The notes: a model not told the origin generated them from the sequence alone. A DNA stretch of 64,000 bases from Thalassococcus halodurans (GCF_900108225.1 NZ_FNUZ01000003.1:124001-188000); one strand, 5' to 3'. Positions 54,430 through 63,464 are shown, numbered from the stretch's first letter. Program-made: numbers and translations.

Positions 54430-54725
54430 AGGAACTGCTTTCTCAGGACGAGGAAGATAACAAAAGCCAGCCACAGTCCGGCAAGGCCCCAAAGGCCCTT
54501 CTGGATTTGGCCGCTACGGCGATGAAGGCGCAGATAGCCCGCCAGTTCAGGCGGCGCGCTGTCTTGTGATGGTGGCAGGTAATCCGGCTCTGGCCCCAGC
54601 AAGCGGCGGCTGGCTGTCGGCAGGTCGCGCACGGCACGGCGTAGACGATTGCGCCGCCACGATTTCGCGCCCAGCCAGATGGCAAAGAAGATGCCGAACA
54701 GAAGGATGTAGGGGTTATTCTGCAT
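54426..54725 (-). CDS. small membrane protein in the deoC-ALDH operon
   Basis: The 99-residue protein has a membrane helix at residues 5-21, a basic and Pro-rich middle (SWRRNRLRRAVRDL, PPSQDSAPPELA) and a second helix at 76-94. I do not recognise a family. It lies 3 bp after deoC and overlaps the ALDH start by 4 bp, so all three are cotranscribed. A role linked to the operon, for instance holding enzymes at the membrane, is guesswork. Confidence 0.75.
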   Translation of the reverse strand: MQNNPYILLFGIFFAIWLGAKSWRRNRLRRAVRDLPTASRRLLGPEPDYLPPSQDSAPPELAGYLRLHRRSGQIQKGLWGLAGLWLAFVIFLVLRKQFL

Positions 54726-54728
54726 CCC

Positions 54729-55712
54729 TTACGCCATCGCGTGCCGCCACGATGCCGAATAGGCACCAGTGACATGATGTTCGATCTGGCGTTCGATATC
54801 GCCCAACAGGGACGACGCACCAAAACGGAACAGATCGGGCCGCAACCAGCGATCGCCCAACTCTTCCTTGATCAGCGCCAGATAGGTGATCGCGTCTTTG
54901 GCCTTGGAAATTCCGCCCGCGGGTTTGTAGCCGACGCGGTATCCCGTCGCGTCATAGAAATCACGGATCGCGCGGATCATGACCAGACTGACGGGCAAGG
55001 TCGCGTTGACGCTTTCCTTGCCGGTCGAGGTTTTGATGAAATCCGCCCCTGCCATCATGCAGATCAGGCTGGCCTTCGCGACGTTCGACAGTGTGCCCAG
55101 TTCGCCCGTGGCAAGGATGGCTTTCACATGGGCATCACCGCAGGCGTCACGGAAAGTGCGCATTTCATCATAAAGCGCCTGCCAGTTGCCGGTCAGCACA
55201 TGGCGGCGCGAAATCACGATGTCGATCTCGGCGGCACCGGCAGCGACGCTTTCCTTGATCTCTTGCACACGCAGGTGAAACGGCGACAGACCGGCAGGGA
55301 AACCTGTGGATACCGCCGCAACCGGAATACCGGAGCCGTCTAGTGCTTCAACCGCAGGGGCGATCATGTCGTGATAGACGCAGACGGCACCGACCGTCAG
55401 ATCGGGCAGGCCAATCGCTTCTAGCAGATCGGCGCGGACCGGCTGTTTTGCCTTGGCGCACAGACGACGGACGCGGCCAACAGTGTCATCGCCCGCCAGC
55501 GTCGTCAGATCGATGCAGGACACAGCACGCGCCAGCCAAGCCGCCTGATGATCCTTTTTGACCGACCGGCGTGCAGGCAGGGTTGCCGCGCGGCGTTCAA
55601 TCGCGGACCGGTTGGCCGTGGCGCGCATGACCCAATCAAGATCAAGCGCAGTTCCGGGGTTACGGGGCTCGACCGTTTGGGGAAGGGTGCCGGTTGCGCT
55701 GATGGTCTGCAT
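54729..55712 (-). CDS. deoC: deoxyribose-phosphate aldolase
   Basis: The 327-residue protein is the longer alphaproteobacterial type of DeoC: CVYHDMIAPAVEAL, the catalytic region VKAILATGELGT near residue 195 and ADFIKTSTGKESVNATLPV with the Schiff-base Lys, then GYKPAGGISKAKDA. It splits 2-deoxyribose 5-phosphate into glyceraldehyde 3-phosphate and acetaldehyde in nucleoside breakdown. It heads the operon with the small membrane protein and the double ALDH, which could take the acetaldehyde to acetate. Confidence 0.94.
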   Translation of the reverse strand: MQTISATGTLPQTVEPRNPGTALDLDWVMRATANRSAIERRAATLPARRSVKKDHQAAWLARAVSCIDLTTLAGDDTVGRVRRLCAKAKQPVRADLLEAIGLPDLTVGAVCVYHDMIAPAVEALDGSGIPVAAVSTGFPAGLSPFHLRVQEIKESVAAGAAEIDIVISRRHVLTGNWQALYDEMRTFRDACGDAHVKAILATGELGTLSNVAKASLICMMAGADFIKTSTGKESVNATLPVSLVMIRAIRDFYDATGYRVGYKPAGGISKAKDAITYLALIKEELGDRWLRPDLFRFGASSLLGDIERQIEHHVTGAYSASWRHAMA

Positions 55713-55784
55713 GGGCGATACCTTTTTATCAATTGGTCAAGAAATGCCATGTCGCCCCCGCCAAGACAAGCAGCGACGCCACGT

Positions 55785-56474
55785 CTAACGTATCAGATTC
55801 GACAGCCACCGTTTGATCGGGTTCTTCTGGGGCCGCAAAATCTCAAGATGCAGGATACGCGGGCGCGGCTGATCCGACCAGATCAGTTCTGAGGCCTCGA
55901 ACACCCGTTTGTTGAACTGTGTCGGCAGCACATAAAACGCGATGTCGGACCGCCACAGCACTTCACGGAAGCTGGGTTGGTCGATTTTCAAACCAGACGC
56001 GAGAAAGGTATCAGTCCAGTCCTTCAAAAATGCCAAGACGCGATCCGTCTTACGATAGAGTAGCACACCTGCATTGATCTCTGGAAATGACTCGGGCAGG
56101 TCGAGATTGACCTTTTTCTGATGTCGCGGTCGATGCCACAGGATGACTTGTGCACCGCACATTTCGTACTTTTGTAAAAGGTCGAACATGGACCCAAGAT
56201 CGTCACGCACAATTGTGTCGTTGTCCAAATAAAGCGTTTCATCGTATGGGCTGTCCGCCAAGGCCTCCACCTTGGGACGTTTCATTTGTTTTGGGATGAT
56301 AAACGCCTGATCAAAGCCGCTGGTATCATCGCCCTCCTTGCACCATATTGCTGTGCCCAGATCGGGGTTGGTTCGCTTTACACTGGCAGCAGAGCGGCGT
56401 GCCACATCCACGTGGTCATGGCCCCAAGCGGTATAAATGACACCGCGTGTTGGTTTGGCGGATGTTTCGGCCAT
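55785..56474 (-). CDS. GT-A-fold nucleotide-sugar transferase family protein
   Basis: The 229-residue protein resembles small GT-A glycosyltransferases: N-terminal GVIYTAWGHDHVDVARRSAASVKRTNPDL, the metal-binding DND in TLYLDNDTIVRDDLG near residue 83, and the acceptor-side ESFPEINAGVLLYRKTD. Sugar and acceptor are unknown. It is read divergently from dnaE2 across 184 bp. Base composition is more AT than the surrounding genes, suggesting possible transfer. Confidence 0.8.
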   Translation of the reverse strand: MAETSAKPTRGVIYTAWGHDHVDVARRSAASVKRTNPDLGTAIWCKEGDDTSGFDQAFIIPKQMKRPKVEALADSPYDETLYLDNDTIVRDDLGSMFDLLQKYEMCGAQVILWHRPRHQKKVNLDLPESFPEINAGVLLYRKTDRVLAFLKDWTDTFLASGLKIDQPSFREVLWRSDIAFYVLPTQFNKRVFEASELIWSDQPRPRILHLEILRPQKNPIKRWLSNLIR

Positions 56475-56593
56475 GATTATTCCTCTTCTTGCACGCGCTT
56501 TGGTCTATCCGCTCTGAGGGCAATGGAAAACCCATGGGCTGTGTCGGGGTGGCAGTTTCCTGCACAGGCGCGGCAAAGCCCCTCTTCGAAAAA

Positions 56594-56608
56594 GAACAAA
56601 AGTAGAAC
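56594..56608 (+). promoter_or_regulatory. LexA (SOS) box upstream of dnaE2
   Basis: GAAC-AAAAGTA-GAAC matches the alphaproteobacterial LexA operator GTTC-N7-GTTC read on the other strand (GAAC-N7-GAAC). It ends 50 bp before the dnaE2 start. The divergent glycosyltransferase starts 119 bp on the other side and could also be affected. Confidence 0.82.
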
Positions 56609-56658
56609 ACAATGGGCGTACTGTATCCCGATTCGTCTTTTGGTCCTGATCTGATCCC

Positions 56659-59586
56659 ATGTTTGCCGAACTCAGTATCACGTCGAATTTCACTTTCCTC
56701 ACAGGGGCCTCCCACCCCGAGGAATATATGGAGCGTGCGGCCCTGACCGGCCTGTCCGCCATCGCGATCGCCGATGAGAACTCGGTCGCGGGGATCGTAC
56801 GGGCATGGACCAAGGCCCGCGATATCGCGCGGCAAGTCAAAGAACGCACCGAGGCCGAGGCGGTGGATGGCCCCATCGGCCCGCCCGCGCCGGACGGGCA
56901 TATCCCGCAGGGCATCGATATCACCAACGTCCCCCGCCTGATCCCCGCGGCACGGCTGGTGTTCCGCGAAGGGATTGAGATTACCGCTCTGGCGGCCAGC
57001 CGGACAGGCTGGGCGCATCTCTGCCGGTTGATCACGAAAGGGCGGCTGAGAACGGAAAAAGGCAGCTGCGATCTGCGTCTGGACGACCTGACGAACATGG
57101 CGGGCGGGCTGCAACTGATCCTGCATCCCTCAACACAAGCGACTACGTCACCGCGCGGCGCGGGGGCTTGGCTGACACAGGCGGAACGGCTGTCGCGCCG
57201 CTTTGCCGGACAAATCCACCTTGCGCTTGGCCCTGTCTATGACGGGCAGGATGCCCAACGTCTGACTGCCCACACAGAACTCGCCCAACACCTTAATATC
57301 CCCACCATCGCCACAGCCCGCCCGCTGATGCACCACGGCGCACGGCGCAGGCTGGCGGATGTACTGACCGCTGTGCGTCTGGGGTGCCGCGTTGATCAAC
57401 TGGGGCGCAACGCGCTGGCCAATGGCGAACAACGCCTGCGCAGCGAAGGCGAAATGCGCCGCATCCTTGGCCCCCACGCCGATGCCATTGCGCGCACCCA
57501 AGCGCTGGCCGACACATGCCAGTTCGATCTGGGTAGCCTGCGCTACGAATACCCGTCCGAGGTGGCCCAAGGCGAAAGCGCCAGCGACAGGCTGGCGCGC
57601 CTCGCCCGTGCGGGGCTGAAGTGGCGCTACCCCTACGGCGCGCCGGAACGGGTCCGCGCCATGCTGGAACACGAACTGACCCTGATCGCCAAGCTGAAGT
57701 ACGAACCCTATTTCCTGACCGTGCGTGACATCGTGGCCTTTGCCCGTGATCGCGGTATCCTCTGTCAGGGCCGCGGCTCGGCGGCCAATTCCGTGGTCTG
57801 CTACTGCCTTGGCGTCACCAGCGTCAGCCCCGAAATCGGCACCATGGTGTTCGAACGCTTCGTGTCCGAGGCTCGCGACGAGCCGCCCGATATCGACGTG
57901 GATTTCGAACATGAACGCCGAGAAGAGGTGATCCAGCACATCTATGACCGCTACGGCCGCCACCGCGCGGGTCTTTGCGCAACCGTCATCCACTACCGTG
58001 GCAAACGCGCCATTCGCGAGGTCGGGGCAGCCATGGGCTTGAGCCAAGATACCATCGGTGCGCTCAGTTCCCAGCTTTGGGGGTTTTTCTCGACCAAGGG
58101 GCTGGAACCCCAGCGGATGCGCGAAATCGGGCTGGACCCGACCGACCGGCGGCTGATCCAGACGATGGATCTGATTTATCAGATCATCGGCTTTCCCCGC
58201 CACCTGTCGCAACACGTGGGCGGGTTCATCGTGACCGAAGGCAGGCTCGATGAACTTGTGCCCATCGAAAACGCCGCGATGGAGGACCGGACCGTTATCT
58301 GTTGGGACAAAGACGATATCGACAGCCTTGGCATCCTGAAGGTCGATGTGCTGTCTCTGGGGATGCTGACCTGTATCCGCAAGGCCTTTGATCTGCTGCG
58401 CCAGCACCATGGCGACACCCACACGCTTGCCACGCTGCCGCCCGAGGATCCGGCAGTCTACGACATGCTGTGCAAGGCCGACAGCATCGGGGTGTTTCAG
58501 GTGGAAAGCCGCGCGCAGATGAACTTTCTGCCGCGCATGCGCCCGCGCTGTTTCTATGATCTGGTGATCGAGGTCGCGATCATCCGGCCCGGTCCCATTC
58601 AGGGCGACATGGTCCACCCCTACATCCGCCGCCGCAACGGCGAGGAAGAGGTGTCGTTCCCGTCAGATGCGTTGGGGCAGGTGCTGGGCAAAACGCTGGG
58701 CGTGCCGCTGTTTCAGGAACAGGCCATGCAGATCGCCATCATCGGCGCGGGCTTTACCCCGTCCGAGGCTGACCGCCTGCGCCGGTCACTGGCCACGTTC
58801 AAAAAACACGGATCGGTCAGCGAATTCCGCGACCGGTTTCTGCGCGGCATGCGCAAGAACGGCTATGATCAGGACTTTGCCGAACGCTGCTTTTCCCAGA
58901 TCGAAGGGTTCGGGTCCTACGGCTTTCCCGAAAGCCACGCAGCCAGTTTTGCGCTGCTGGTCTATGCCAGCGCGTGGATCAAATGCCATCACCCCGGCAT
59001 CTTTGCCTGCGCGCTTCTGAACGCCCAGCCCATGGGGTTCTACGCCCCCGCCCAGATCGTGCGGGATGCGCGCGAACATGGCGTGACGGTGCTGCCCGTG
59101 TCGATCAACGCCAGTTTCTGGGACAATGTGATGGAACCCGACGGCAGGGGCGGTCTGGCGCTTCGGCTGGGGTTCCGGCAGATCAAGGGGTTGCGCGAAG
59201 AAGACGCCGCATGGCTGACGGCGGCGCGGGGCAACGGTTATCAGGCGCTGCGCGATGTCTGGCGCCGCGCGGGCCTGCCGCCCAAGGTGCTGGTCCGTCT
59301 GGCCGAAGCGGATGTGTTCGCCGATATTGGCCTGAACCGGCGCGAGGCGTTGTGGGAGGCCAAGGCGCTGGATGCGGACAAACCCCTGCCGCTGTTCGCC
59401 GGTGATCTGGAGGGCGACGGCATCATCGAGCCTGCCGCCCATCTGCCCGAGATGACGGAAGGAGAACAGGTGGTCGAGGATTACGTCGCCCTGCGCCTGA
59501 CCCTGCGCCGTCATCCTGTGGCTTTGCTGCGCCCGATATTGACGCCGGAACAAGGCCGCGCGCCCGGGTTTTCAGGGCTGCCGTGA
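56659..59586 (+). CDS. dnaE2: error-prone DNA polymerase DnaE2, short C-terminus
   Basis: The 975-residue protein is a C-family translesion polymerase. It has an N-terminal PHP domain (ELSITSNFTFLTGASHPEEY), the finger/palm region with catalytic Asp pair in DEPPDIDVDFEHERREEV near residue 413, GRGSAANSVVCYCLGVT, and VESRAQMNFLPRMRPRCFYDL. Family members run to about 1,020-1,120 residues with a C-terminal OB domain. Here the chain ends soon after VEDYVALRLTLRRHPVALLRP, which is where the OB domain should begin. It has a LexA box upstream but no imuA or imuB beside it. The PHP part also has an insertion near residues 60-95. Confidence 0.9.
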   Translation: MFAELSITSNFTFLTGASHPEEYMERAALTGLSAIAIADENSVAGIVRAWTKARDIARQVKERTEAEAVDGPIGPPAPDGHIPQGIDITNVPRLIPAARLVFREGIEITALAASRTGWAHLCRLITKGRLRTEKGSCDLRLDDLTNMAGGLQLILHPSTQATTSPRGAGAWLTQAERLSRRFAGQIHLALGPVYDGQDAQRLTAHTELAQHLNIPTIATARPLMHHGARRRLADVLTAVRLGCRVDQLGRNALANGEQRLRSEGEMRRILGPHADAIARTQALADTCQFDLGSLRYEYPSEVAQGESASDRLARLARAGLKWRYPYGAPERVRAMLEHELTLIAKLKYEPYFLTVRDIVAFARDRGILCQGRGSAANSVVCYCLGVTSVSPEIGTMVFERFVSEARDEPPDIDVDFEHERREEVIQHIYDRYGRHRAGLCATVIHYRGKRAIREVGAAMGLSQDTIGALSSQLWGFFSTKGLEPQRMREIGLDPTDRRLIQTMDLIYQIIGFPRHLSQHVGGFIVTEGRLDELVPIENAAMEDRTVICWDKDDIDSLGILKVDVLSLGMLTCIRKAFDLLRQHHGDTHTLATLPPEDPAVYDMLCKADSIGVFQVESRAQMNFLPRMRPRCFYDLVIEVAIIRPGPIQGDMVHPYIRRRNGEEEVSFPSDALGQVLGKTLGVPLFQEQAMQIAIIGAGFTPSEADRLRRSLATFKKHGSVSEFRDRFLRGMRKNGYDQDFAERCFSQIEGFGSYGFPESHAASFALLVYASAWIKCHHPGIFACALLNAQPMGFYAPAQIVRDAREHGVTVLPVSINASFWDNVMEPDGRGGLALRLGFRQIKGLREEDAAWLTAARGNGYQALRDVWRRAGLPPKVLVRLAEADVFADIGLNRREALWEAKALDADKPLPLFAGDLEGDGIIEPAAHLPEMTEGEQVVEDYVALRLTLRRHPVALLRPILTPEQGRAPGFSGLP

Positions 59587-60195
59587 AAACAGCGTCGCGA
59601 CCCCTGCACCAATGATCGTCACACCCGCCGTCCGGTTCACGCCGGTCTGAACCCGAGGCGACCGGATCAAACGGCCCAACCTGTCGGCCAGAAGGGCATA
59701 GCAGGTGTCAACCACCATGCCGGTCAGGACGAAGACCATAACGAACACGGTGGCTTGGGTCGTGTAGGCCAGTTCGGCTGTTATGAACTGCGGAACGAAG
59801 GCTGCGAAAAACAGGATGCCTTTGGGATTGAAGACCATGACCAGAAACCCGTCACGGAAGGTGGTGAACGGCGTCTCGTCCGGTGTGATGGAGATGTCGA
59901 AATCCTGAGGTTTCGCGGTCAGCAGTTTGAAGCCAAGGTAGAAAAGATAAAGCGCGCCGACCAGTTTGAGCGCGTTGAACGCCGTAGCCGATCCCATCAG
60001 GATGGCCGACACCCCGGCAAGCGCCAATGTCGCCGTGACTGTGCCACCCGCTGCGATCCCGAGAACCATCGGAACAGCATTGCGTTTTCCATGCGACATG
60101 GATTTCGAGATGATCAGGGCGATTGTCGGGCCAGGCACGACCAACAGGATCAAGCTGGCAGTGATGAAGGTCAGGAGGGTCGGGAAATCAGGCAT
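59572..60195 (-). CDS. LysE family amino-acid exporter
   Basis: The 207-residue protein has six membrane helices and the LysE/RhtB motif LILLVVPGPTIALIISKSMSHGKRNAVPMVLGIAAGG in its first 60 residues, with MVFNPKGILFFAAFVPQF around residue 120. It would export an amino acid or derivative. I used ATG 60195; a GTG at 60207 also lies in frame. Its 3' end overlaps the end of dnaE2 by 15 bp. Confidence 0.88.
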   Translation of the reverse strand: MPDFPTLLTFITASLILLVVPGPTIALIISKSMSHGKRNAVPMVLGIAAGGTVTATLALAGVSAILMGSATAFNALKLVGALYLFYLGFKLLTAKPQDFDISITPDETPFTTFRDGFLVMVFNPKGILFFAAFVPQFITAELAYTTQATVFVMVFVLTGMVVDTCYALLADRLGRLIRSPRVQTGVNRTAGVTIIGAGVATLFSRQP

Positions 60196-60261
60196 ATAAA
60201 ATTCCACAGAAGTGATTTTGAGATAGCCTGACTTGCCGCGACCCGCATGTCCAGTTCTGAG

Positions 60262-60317
60262 GATCGGTTTCGCTTTGGCTTACCCAAAGCGACCGGAGCG
60301 GGGGCAAGCCCCCAGAC
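60262..60317 (-). repeat. hairpin pair including repeat fragment D (between the SDR and lysE genes)
   Basis: CGCTTTGG-CTTAC-CCAAAGCG (60271-60291, 8-bp stem) is followed by GGGGGC-AA-GCCCCC (60300-60313). Bases 60300-60317 are the exact inverted copy of 51014-51031 in repeat C. It lies just after the SDR stop codon on the minus strand and ahead of lysE, consistent with a transcript end. Confidence 0.7.
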
Positions 60318-60325
60318 CGCCAAGC

Positions 60326-61120
60326 TCACTGACCAGGCGTTGCTGCTGACCCTGCCAGTATCCCGCCATCAATCGACAGCTCGGCCCCCGTCATATACGC
60401 CGCTTCATCTGACGCCAGCATCGCTGCCACCGCCGCCACTTCGCTCGCCTCTCCGAACCGCCGCATGGGCGTGTCGGCAACCATGGCGGCCTCTTTCTCG
60501 GCCCGATCAGGGCCATCGCCCAACATCGGCTCCCACATGGGTGTCATGATCCCGGCGGGATGGATCGAGTTGCAGCGGATCCGAAGGCCCTGCCCCGCAC
60601 AGTACAAAGCCACGGATTTGGTGTGATTGCGCACCGCCGCCTTGGACGCAGCATAGGCCACCGCCATGGGGATACCGACGATGCCCGAACGGGACGAGAT
60701 GTTGATGATACTGCCCTGCCCTTTCGTGCGCATGGCGCGAATCCCATAACGACAGCCAAGGAACGTCCCATCGTTATTCACCGCATGAACCGCCCGCCAA
60801 TCCGCAAGCGTTGCATGCTCGGGATCATGCGCAGGCGGCGCTCCGTCAAACGGCCCCTCGAACCCTGTGATACCGGCGTTGTTCACCAGCACGTCGATCT
60901 GGGGAAACTGCGCCTCAATCCGCGCCCAGTCGTCCTCTGATGACACATCAAGACGGGCAAATACGGCCCCGATGCGATCGGCCAACGCCTGACCAGCGAC
61001 CGCATCGACGTCCGTCACAATGACATGCGCGCCTTCTTGTTGAAATCTTTCCGCAATAGCGGCGCCAATGCCCCGCGCAGCCCCTGTCACAAGGGCAATT
61101 TTATGTTCCAGTCTTTGCAT
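60326..61120 (-). CDS. short-chain dehydrogenase/reductase (SDR)
   Basis: The 264-residue classical SDR has [15 protein letters not shown] for the cofactor loop, NNAGITG, Ser in ISSRSGIVG and YAASKAAV with the catalytic Tyr-Lys, then [12 protein letters not shown]. An Asp at the end of strand 2 (VTDVD) suggests NAD(H). The substrate is unknown. It is a single gene after a 302-bp gap from the aminotransferase, ending in hairpin repeat D. Confidence 0.9.
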   Translation of the reverse strand: MQRLEHKIALVTGAARGIGAAIAERFQQEGAHVIVTDVDAVAGQALADRIGAVFARLDVSSEDDWARIEAQFPQIDVLVNNAGITGFEGPFDGAPPAHDPEHATLADWRAVHAVNNDGTFLGCRYGIRAMRTKGQGSIINISSRSGIVGIPMAVAYAASKAAVRNHTKSVALYCAGQGLRIRCNSIHPAGIMTPMWEPMLGDGPDRAEKEAAMVADTPMRRFGEASEVAAVAAMLASDEAAYMTGAELSIDGGILAGSAATPGQ

Positions 61121-61422
61121 GGAAACTCCGAATAATGAACGTGATGGAAACCGGGCAGAAGGTGCCCGAAGCGCAGGTCATCCCTCAACAGGAAACCCTA
61201 TTCAAAAACCGCGCTGATCCATCGTCGTTCACTCCTCTTCGGATGCCCAAAGGCTACGCCCCTCAGACCCGATGGTCAATAAACGCAAAAAGGCCCGCCA
61301 CACGGGCGAGCCCCAATTCTTTATCCCAACCCTCCCCAAAGGCACCCGCCCGAGGAAAAATCCAAAGGGTTTTGACGAGATAAAACAGCGCGCGGCGACA
61401 GCCGCGCACCGCCAGATCACGC
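61121..61422. other. intergenic gap between the aminotransferase and SDR genes
   Basis: Both flanking genes are on the minus strand. The stretch holds the likely aminotransferase terminator (61287-61307) and must contain the SDR promoter between it and 61120. An 82-codon plus-strand ORF starting at 61135 lacks a ribosome site and looks non-coding. Confidence 0.5.
61287..61307 (-). terminator. rho-independent terminator downstream of the aminotransferase gene
   Basis: On the minus strand GCCCG-TGTGG-CGGGC forms a 5-bp stem followed by CTTTTTGCG. It is about 115 bp past the aminotransferase stop codon, somewhat distant but with no gene between. Confidence 0.6.
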
Positions 61423-62607
61423 TTAGCAGCCGACGTCGATGATCGCCTTGGCCAGCTTCGGGATCGTCATATCGTTCAGACCCGCAATGTTCATACGGCT
61501 GTCGCCCACCATGTAGATGCCATGCTTTTCACGCATCGCTTCCACCTTGTCGGGACCAACACCCAGACGCGAGAACATGCCGCGGTGCTGTGCCAGGAAC
61601 CCGAAACGGTCAGAACCGGACAACGTGCGCAGCTCATCCGCCAAAGCCTGACGCAGGCGCAGCATACCCAGACGCACCTCTTCCAGTTCCGCCTCCCAAT
61701 CCGCGCGCAGGGCCGGATCGTTCAGAACCATCGTCACAAGGCGTGCACCGTGATCCGGCGGGAACGAAAAGTTCTGGCGGTTCAGATAGGACAGTGTACC
61801 CTGGTTCACCTTGAACTTCGCCGGATCGCTGGACACAGCCATCAACAGACCTGTGCGCTCGCGATAGATGCCAAAGTTCTTGGAACAGGACGCCGCAATC
61901 AACACCTCGGGGCAGCTGGATGCCACCAGACGGGTTGCTGCAGCATCCGCTTCAAGACCGTCACCAAAGCCCTGATAGGCAATGTCGATCATCGGAACCG
62001 CGCCGGTTTTGTTCAGCAGGTCCACAACCTCTTGCCACTGGGGCAGTGTCAGGTTTGCGCCTGTCGGGTTGTGGCAGCAACCGTGCAGCAGAACCACATC
62101 GCCAGCTTTCACATTCGCCAGATCAGCCATCATGCCATCAAAGTTCACGCCACCTGTTTCCGCGTCGAAATAGCGGTAGGGCACGTGTTCGATGTTCATG
62201 TGCTTCAGGATCGACAGGTGGTTCGGCCATGTGGGATCGGACACGAAAACACGCGCATTCGGGTTCGCCATCTTGATCAGGTCGAACGCCTGACGCACAG
62301 CACCCGTACCGCCCGGCGTCGCCGCAGCAGCAACAGAGCCACGCGCAACCGCGTCACCCAGAACCAGCGACACCATCGCATCCGCGAAACCCGGATCGCC
62401 CGCCAGACCTGTGTAGGACTTCGTCTCTTCCGCTTCCCAAAGCTGCTTTTCCGCCGCTTTGATCGCACGCATGATCGGCGTCTTGCCTTCTGCGTCCTTG
62501 TAAACGCCTACGCCCAGATCGATCTTGTCGTCCCGCGGATCTTCACGGTACGCCGCCATCAGGGCGAGGATTTTGTCAGCCGGTTGTTCCTTGAGCTGTT
62601 CGAACAT
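61423..62607 (-). CDS. aromatic amino acid / aspartate aminotransferase
   Basis: The 394-residue PLP enzyme is of the AspC/TyrB group (Ialpha): KIDLGVGVYKDAEGKTPIMRAIKAAE at the start, LLHGCCHNPTGANLT, the Schiff-base Lys in AASCSKNFGIYRERTG near residue 246 and a C-terminal Arg in VGDSRMNIAGL. It interconverts aspartate or aromatic amino acids with their keto acids. The second of two ATGs (62607) has better spacing to GGAGA. Its start overlaps the sseA stop, so the two are coupled. Confidence 0.91.
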   Translation of the reverse strand: MFEQLKEQPADKILALMAAYREDPRDDKIDLGVGVYKDAEGKTPIMRAIKAAEKQLWEAEETKSYTGLAGDPGFADAMVSLVLGDAVARGSVAAAATPGGTGAVRQAFDLIKMANPNARVFVSDPTWPNHLSILKHMNIEHVPYRYFDAETGGVNFDGMMADLANVKAGDVVLLHGCCHNPTGANLTLPQWQEVVDLLNKTGAVPMIDIAYQGFGDGLEADAAATRLVASSCPEVLIAASCSKNFGIYRERTGLLMAVSSDPAKFKVNQGTLSYLNRQNFSFPPDHGARLVTMVLNDPALRADWEAELEEVRLGMLRLRQALADELRTLSGSDRFGFLAQHRGMFSRLGVGPDKVEAMREKHGIYMVGDSRMNIAGLNDMTIPKLAKAIIDVGC

Positions 62608-63464
62608 CATTGGTCTCCAGTGGCGACGGGCAAGGTGGGGAACTGCCCCCATTCAGACCAAGACCCGTCATAAAGCGAATGATCAGTTTTCCCGAAGCGT
62701 TCCATCGCCAGCGACAGGATCGCAGCGGTCACGCCAGAGCCGCAGGTCATGATTGCCGGTTTCGAAAGATCAACACCCGCTTTTTCAAAAATCTCGCGCG
62801 TGGCTTCGGGGGATTTCATAGTGCCGTCTGCATTCAGCAGCTCACCAAAGGGCACGTTGCGTGACCCGGGTATATGACCGGACCGCAGGCCTTCGCGTGG
62901 TTCCGGCACTTCGCCGCGGAACCGTTCGGCCGCGCGGGCGTCGATGATTTCGTGATCGACCAGTTTCGACGCGGCAGACACCTGCGTGACGTCCTTGACC
63001 ATGTGGTTCTGGCGGCGGACGGTCATGTGACGGTCACGGATGATCGGCGGCAGGTCCTCTGTCGGGCGGTCTTCTGCCAGCCATTTCGGCAGGCCACCAT
63101 CCAGAACAGCAATGTCCATCTGCCCCATCAACCGGAACAGCCACCACACACGCGCCGCCGAAAAGATACCGACCGAGTCGTAGACCACGACCTGATGGCC
63201 GTCACCCACGCCCATGGCGCGCATACGGCTCATGAATTTTTCCACCGGCGGCACCATGTGCGGCAGCGGCGAACGCAAATCGCTGATTTCATCAATGTCG
63301 AAGAAGCGTGCGCCGGGGATGTGGCCTGCGTCATATTCCGCGCGGGCGTCACGATCTGAACCGGGCATATGCCAGCTTGCGTCAAGCAATCTCAGGTCTG
63401 GATCCTTGAGATGCGTGGCCAGCCAGTCAGTAGAAACAAGTGTCTTCGGGTCGTCAGCAGCCAT
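62607..63464 (-). CDS. sseA: 3-mercaptopyruvate sulfurtransferase
   Basis: The 285-residue protein has two rhodanese domains; the C-terminal one holds the catalytic Cys near residue 241 in MTCGSGVTA, the loop that marks mercaptopyruvate sulfurtransferases (CGSGVTA). It moves sulfur from 3-mercaptopyruvate to a thiophilic acceptor. Coupling to an aspartate-type aminotransferase is meaningful: such enzymes can turn cysteine into 3-mercaptopyruvate, so the pair could form a short cysteine-desulfuration route. A strong hairpin lies 50 bp upstream. Confidence 0.94.
   Translation of the reverse strand: MAADDPKTLVSTDWLATHLKDPDLRLLDASWHMPGSDRDARAEYDAGHIPGARFFDIDEISDLRSPLPHMVPPVEKFMSRMRAMGVGDGHQVVVYDSVGIFSAARVWWLFRLMGQMDIAVLDGGLPKWLAEDRPTEDLPPIIRDRHMTVRRQNHMVKDVTQVSAASKLVDHEIIDARAAERFRGEVPEPREGLRSGHIPGSRNVPFGELLNADGTMKSPEATREIFEKAGVDLSKPAIMTCGSGVTAAILSLAMERFGKTDHSLYDGSWSEWGQFPTLPVATGDQ

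Noticed and set aside
57148-58617. 489-codon minus-strand ORF
   Set aside because: Antisense to the DnaE2 catalytic region; shadow frame.
61135-61383. 82-codon plus-strand ORF
   Set aside because: No Shine-Dalgarno, low-complexity basic tail, and it runs through a minus-strand terminator.
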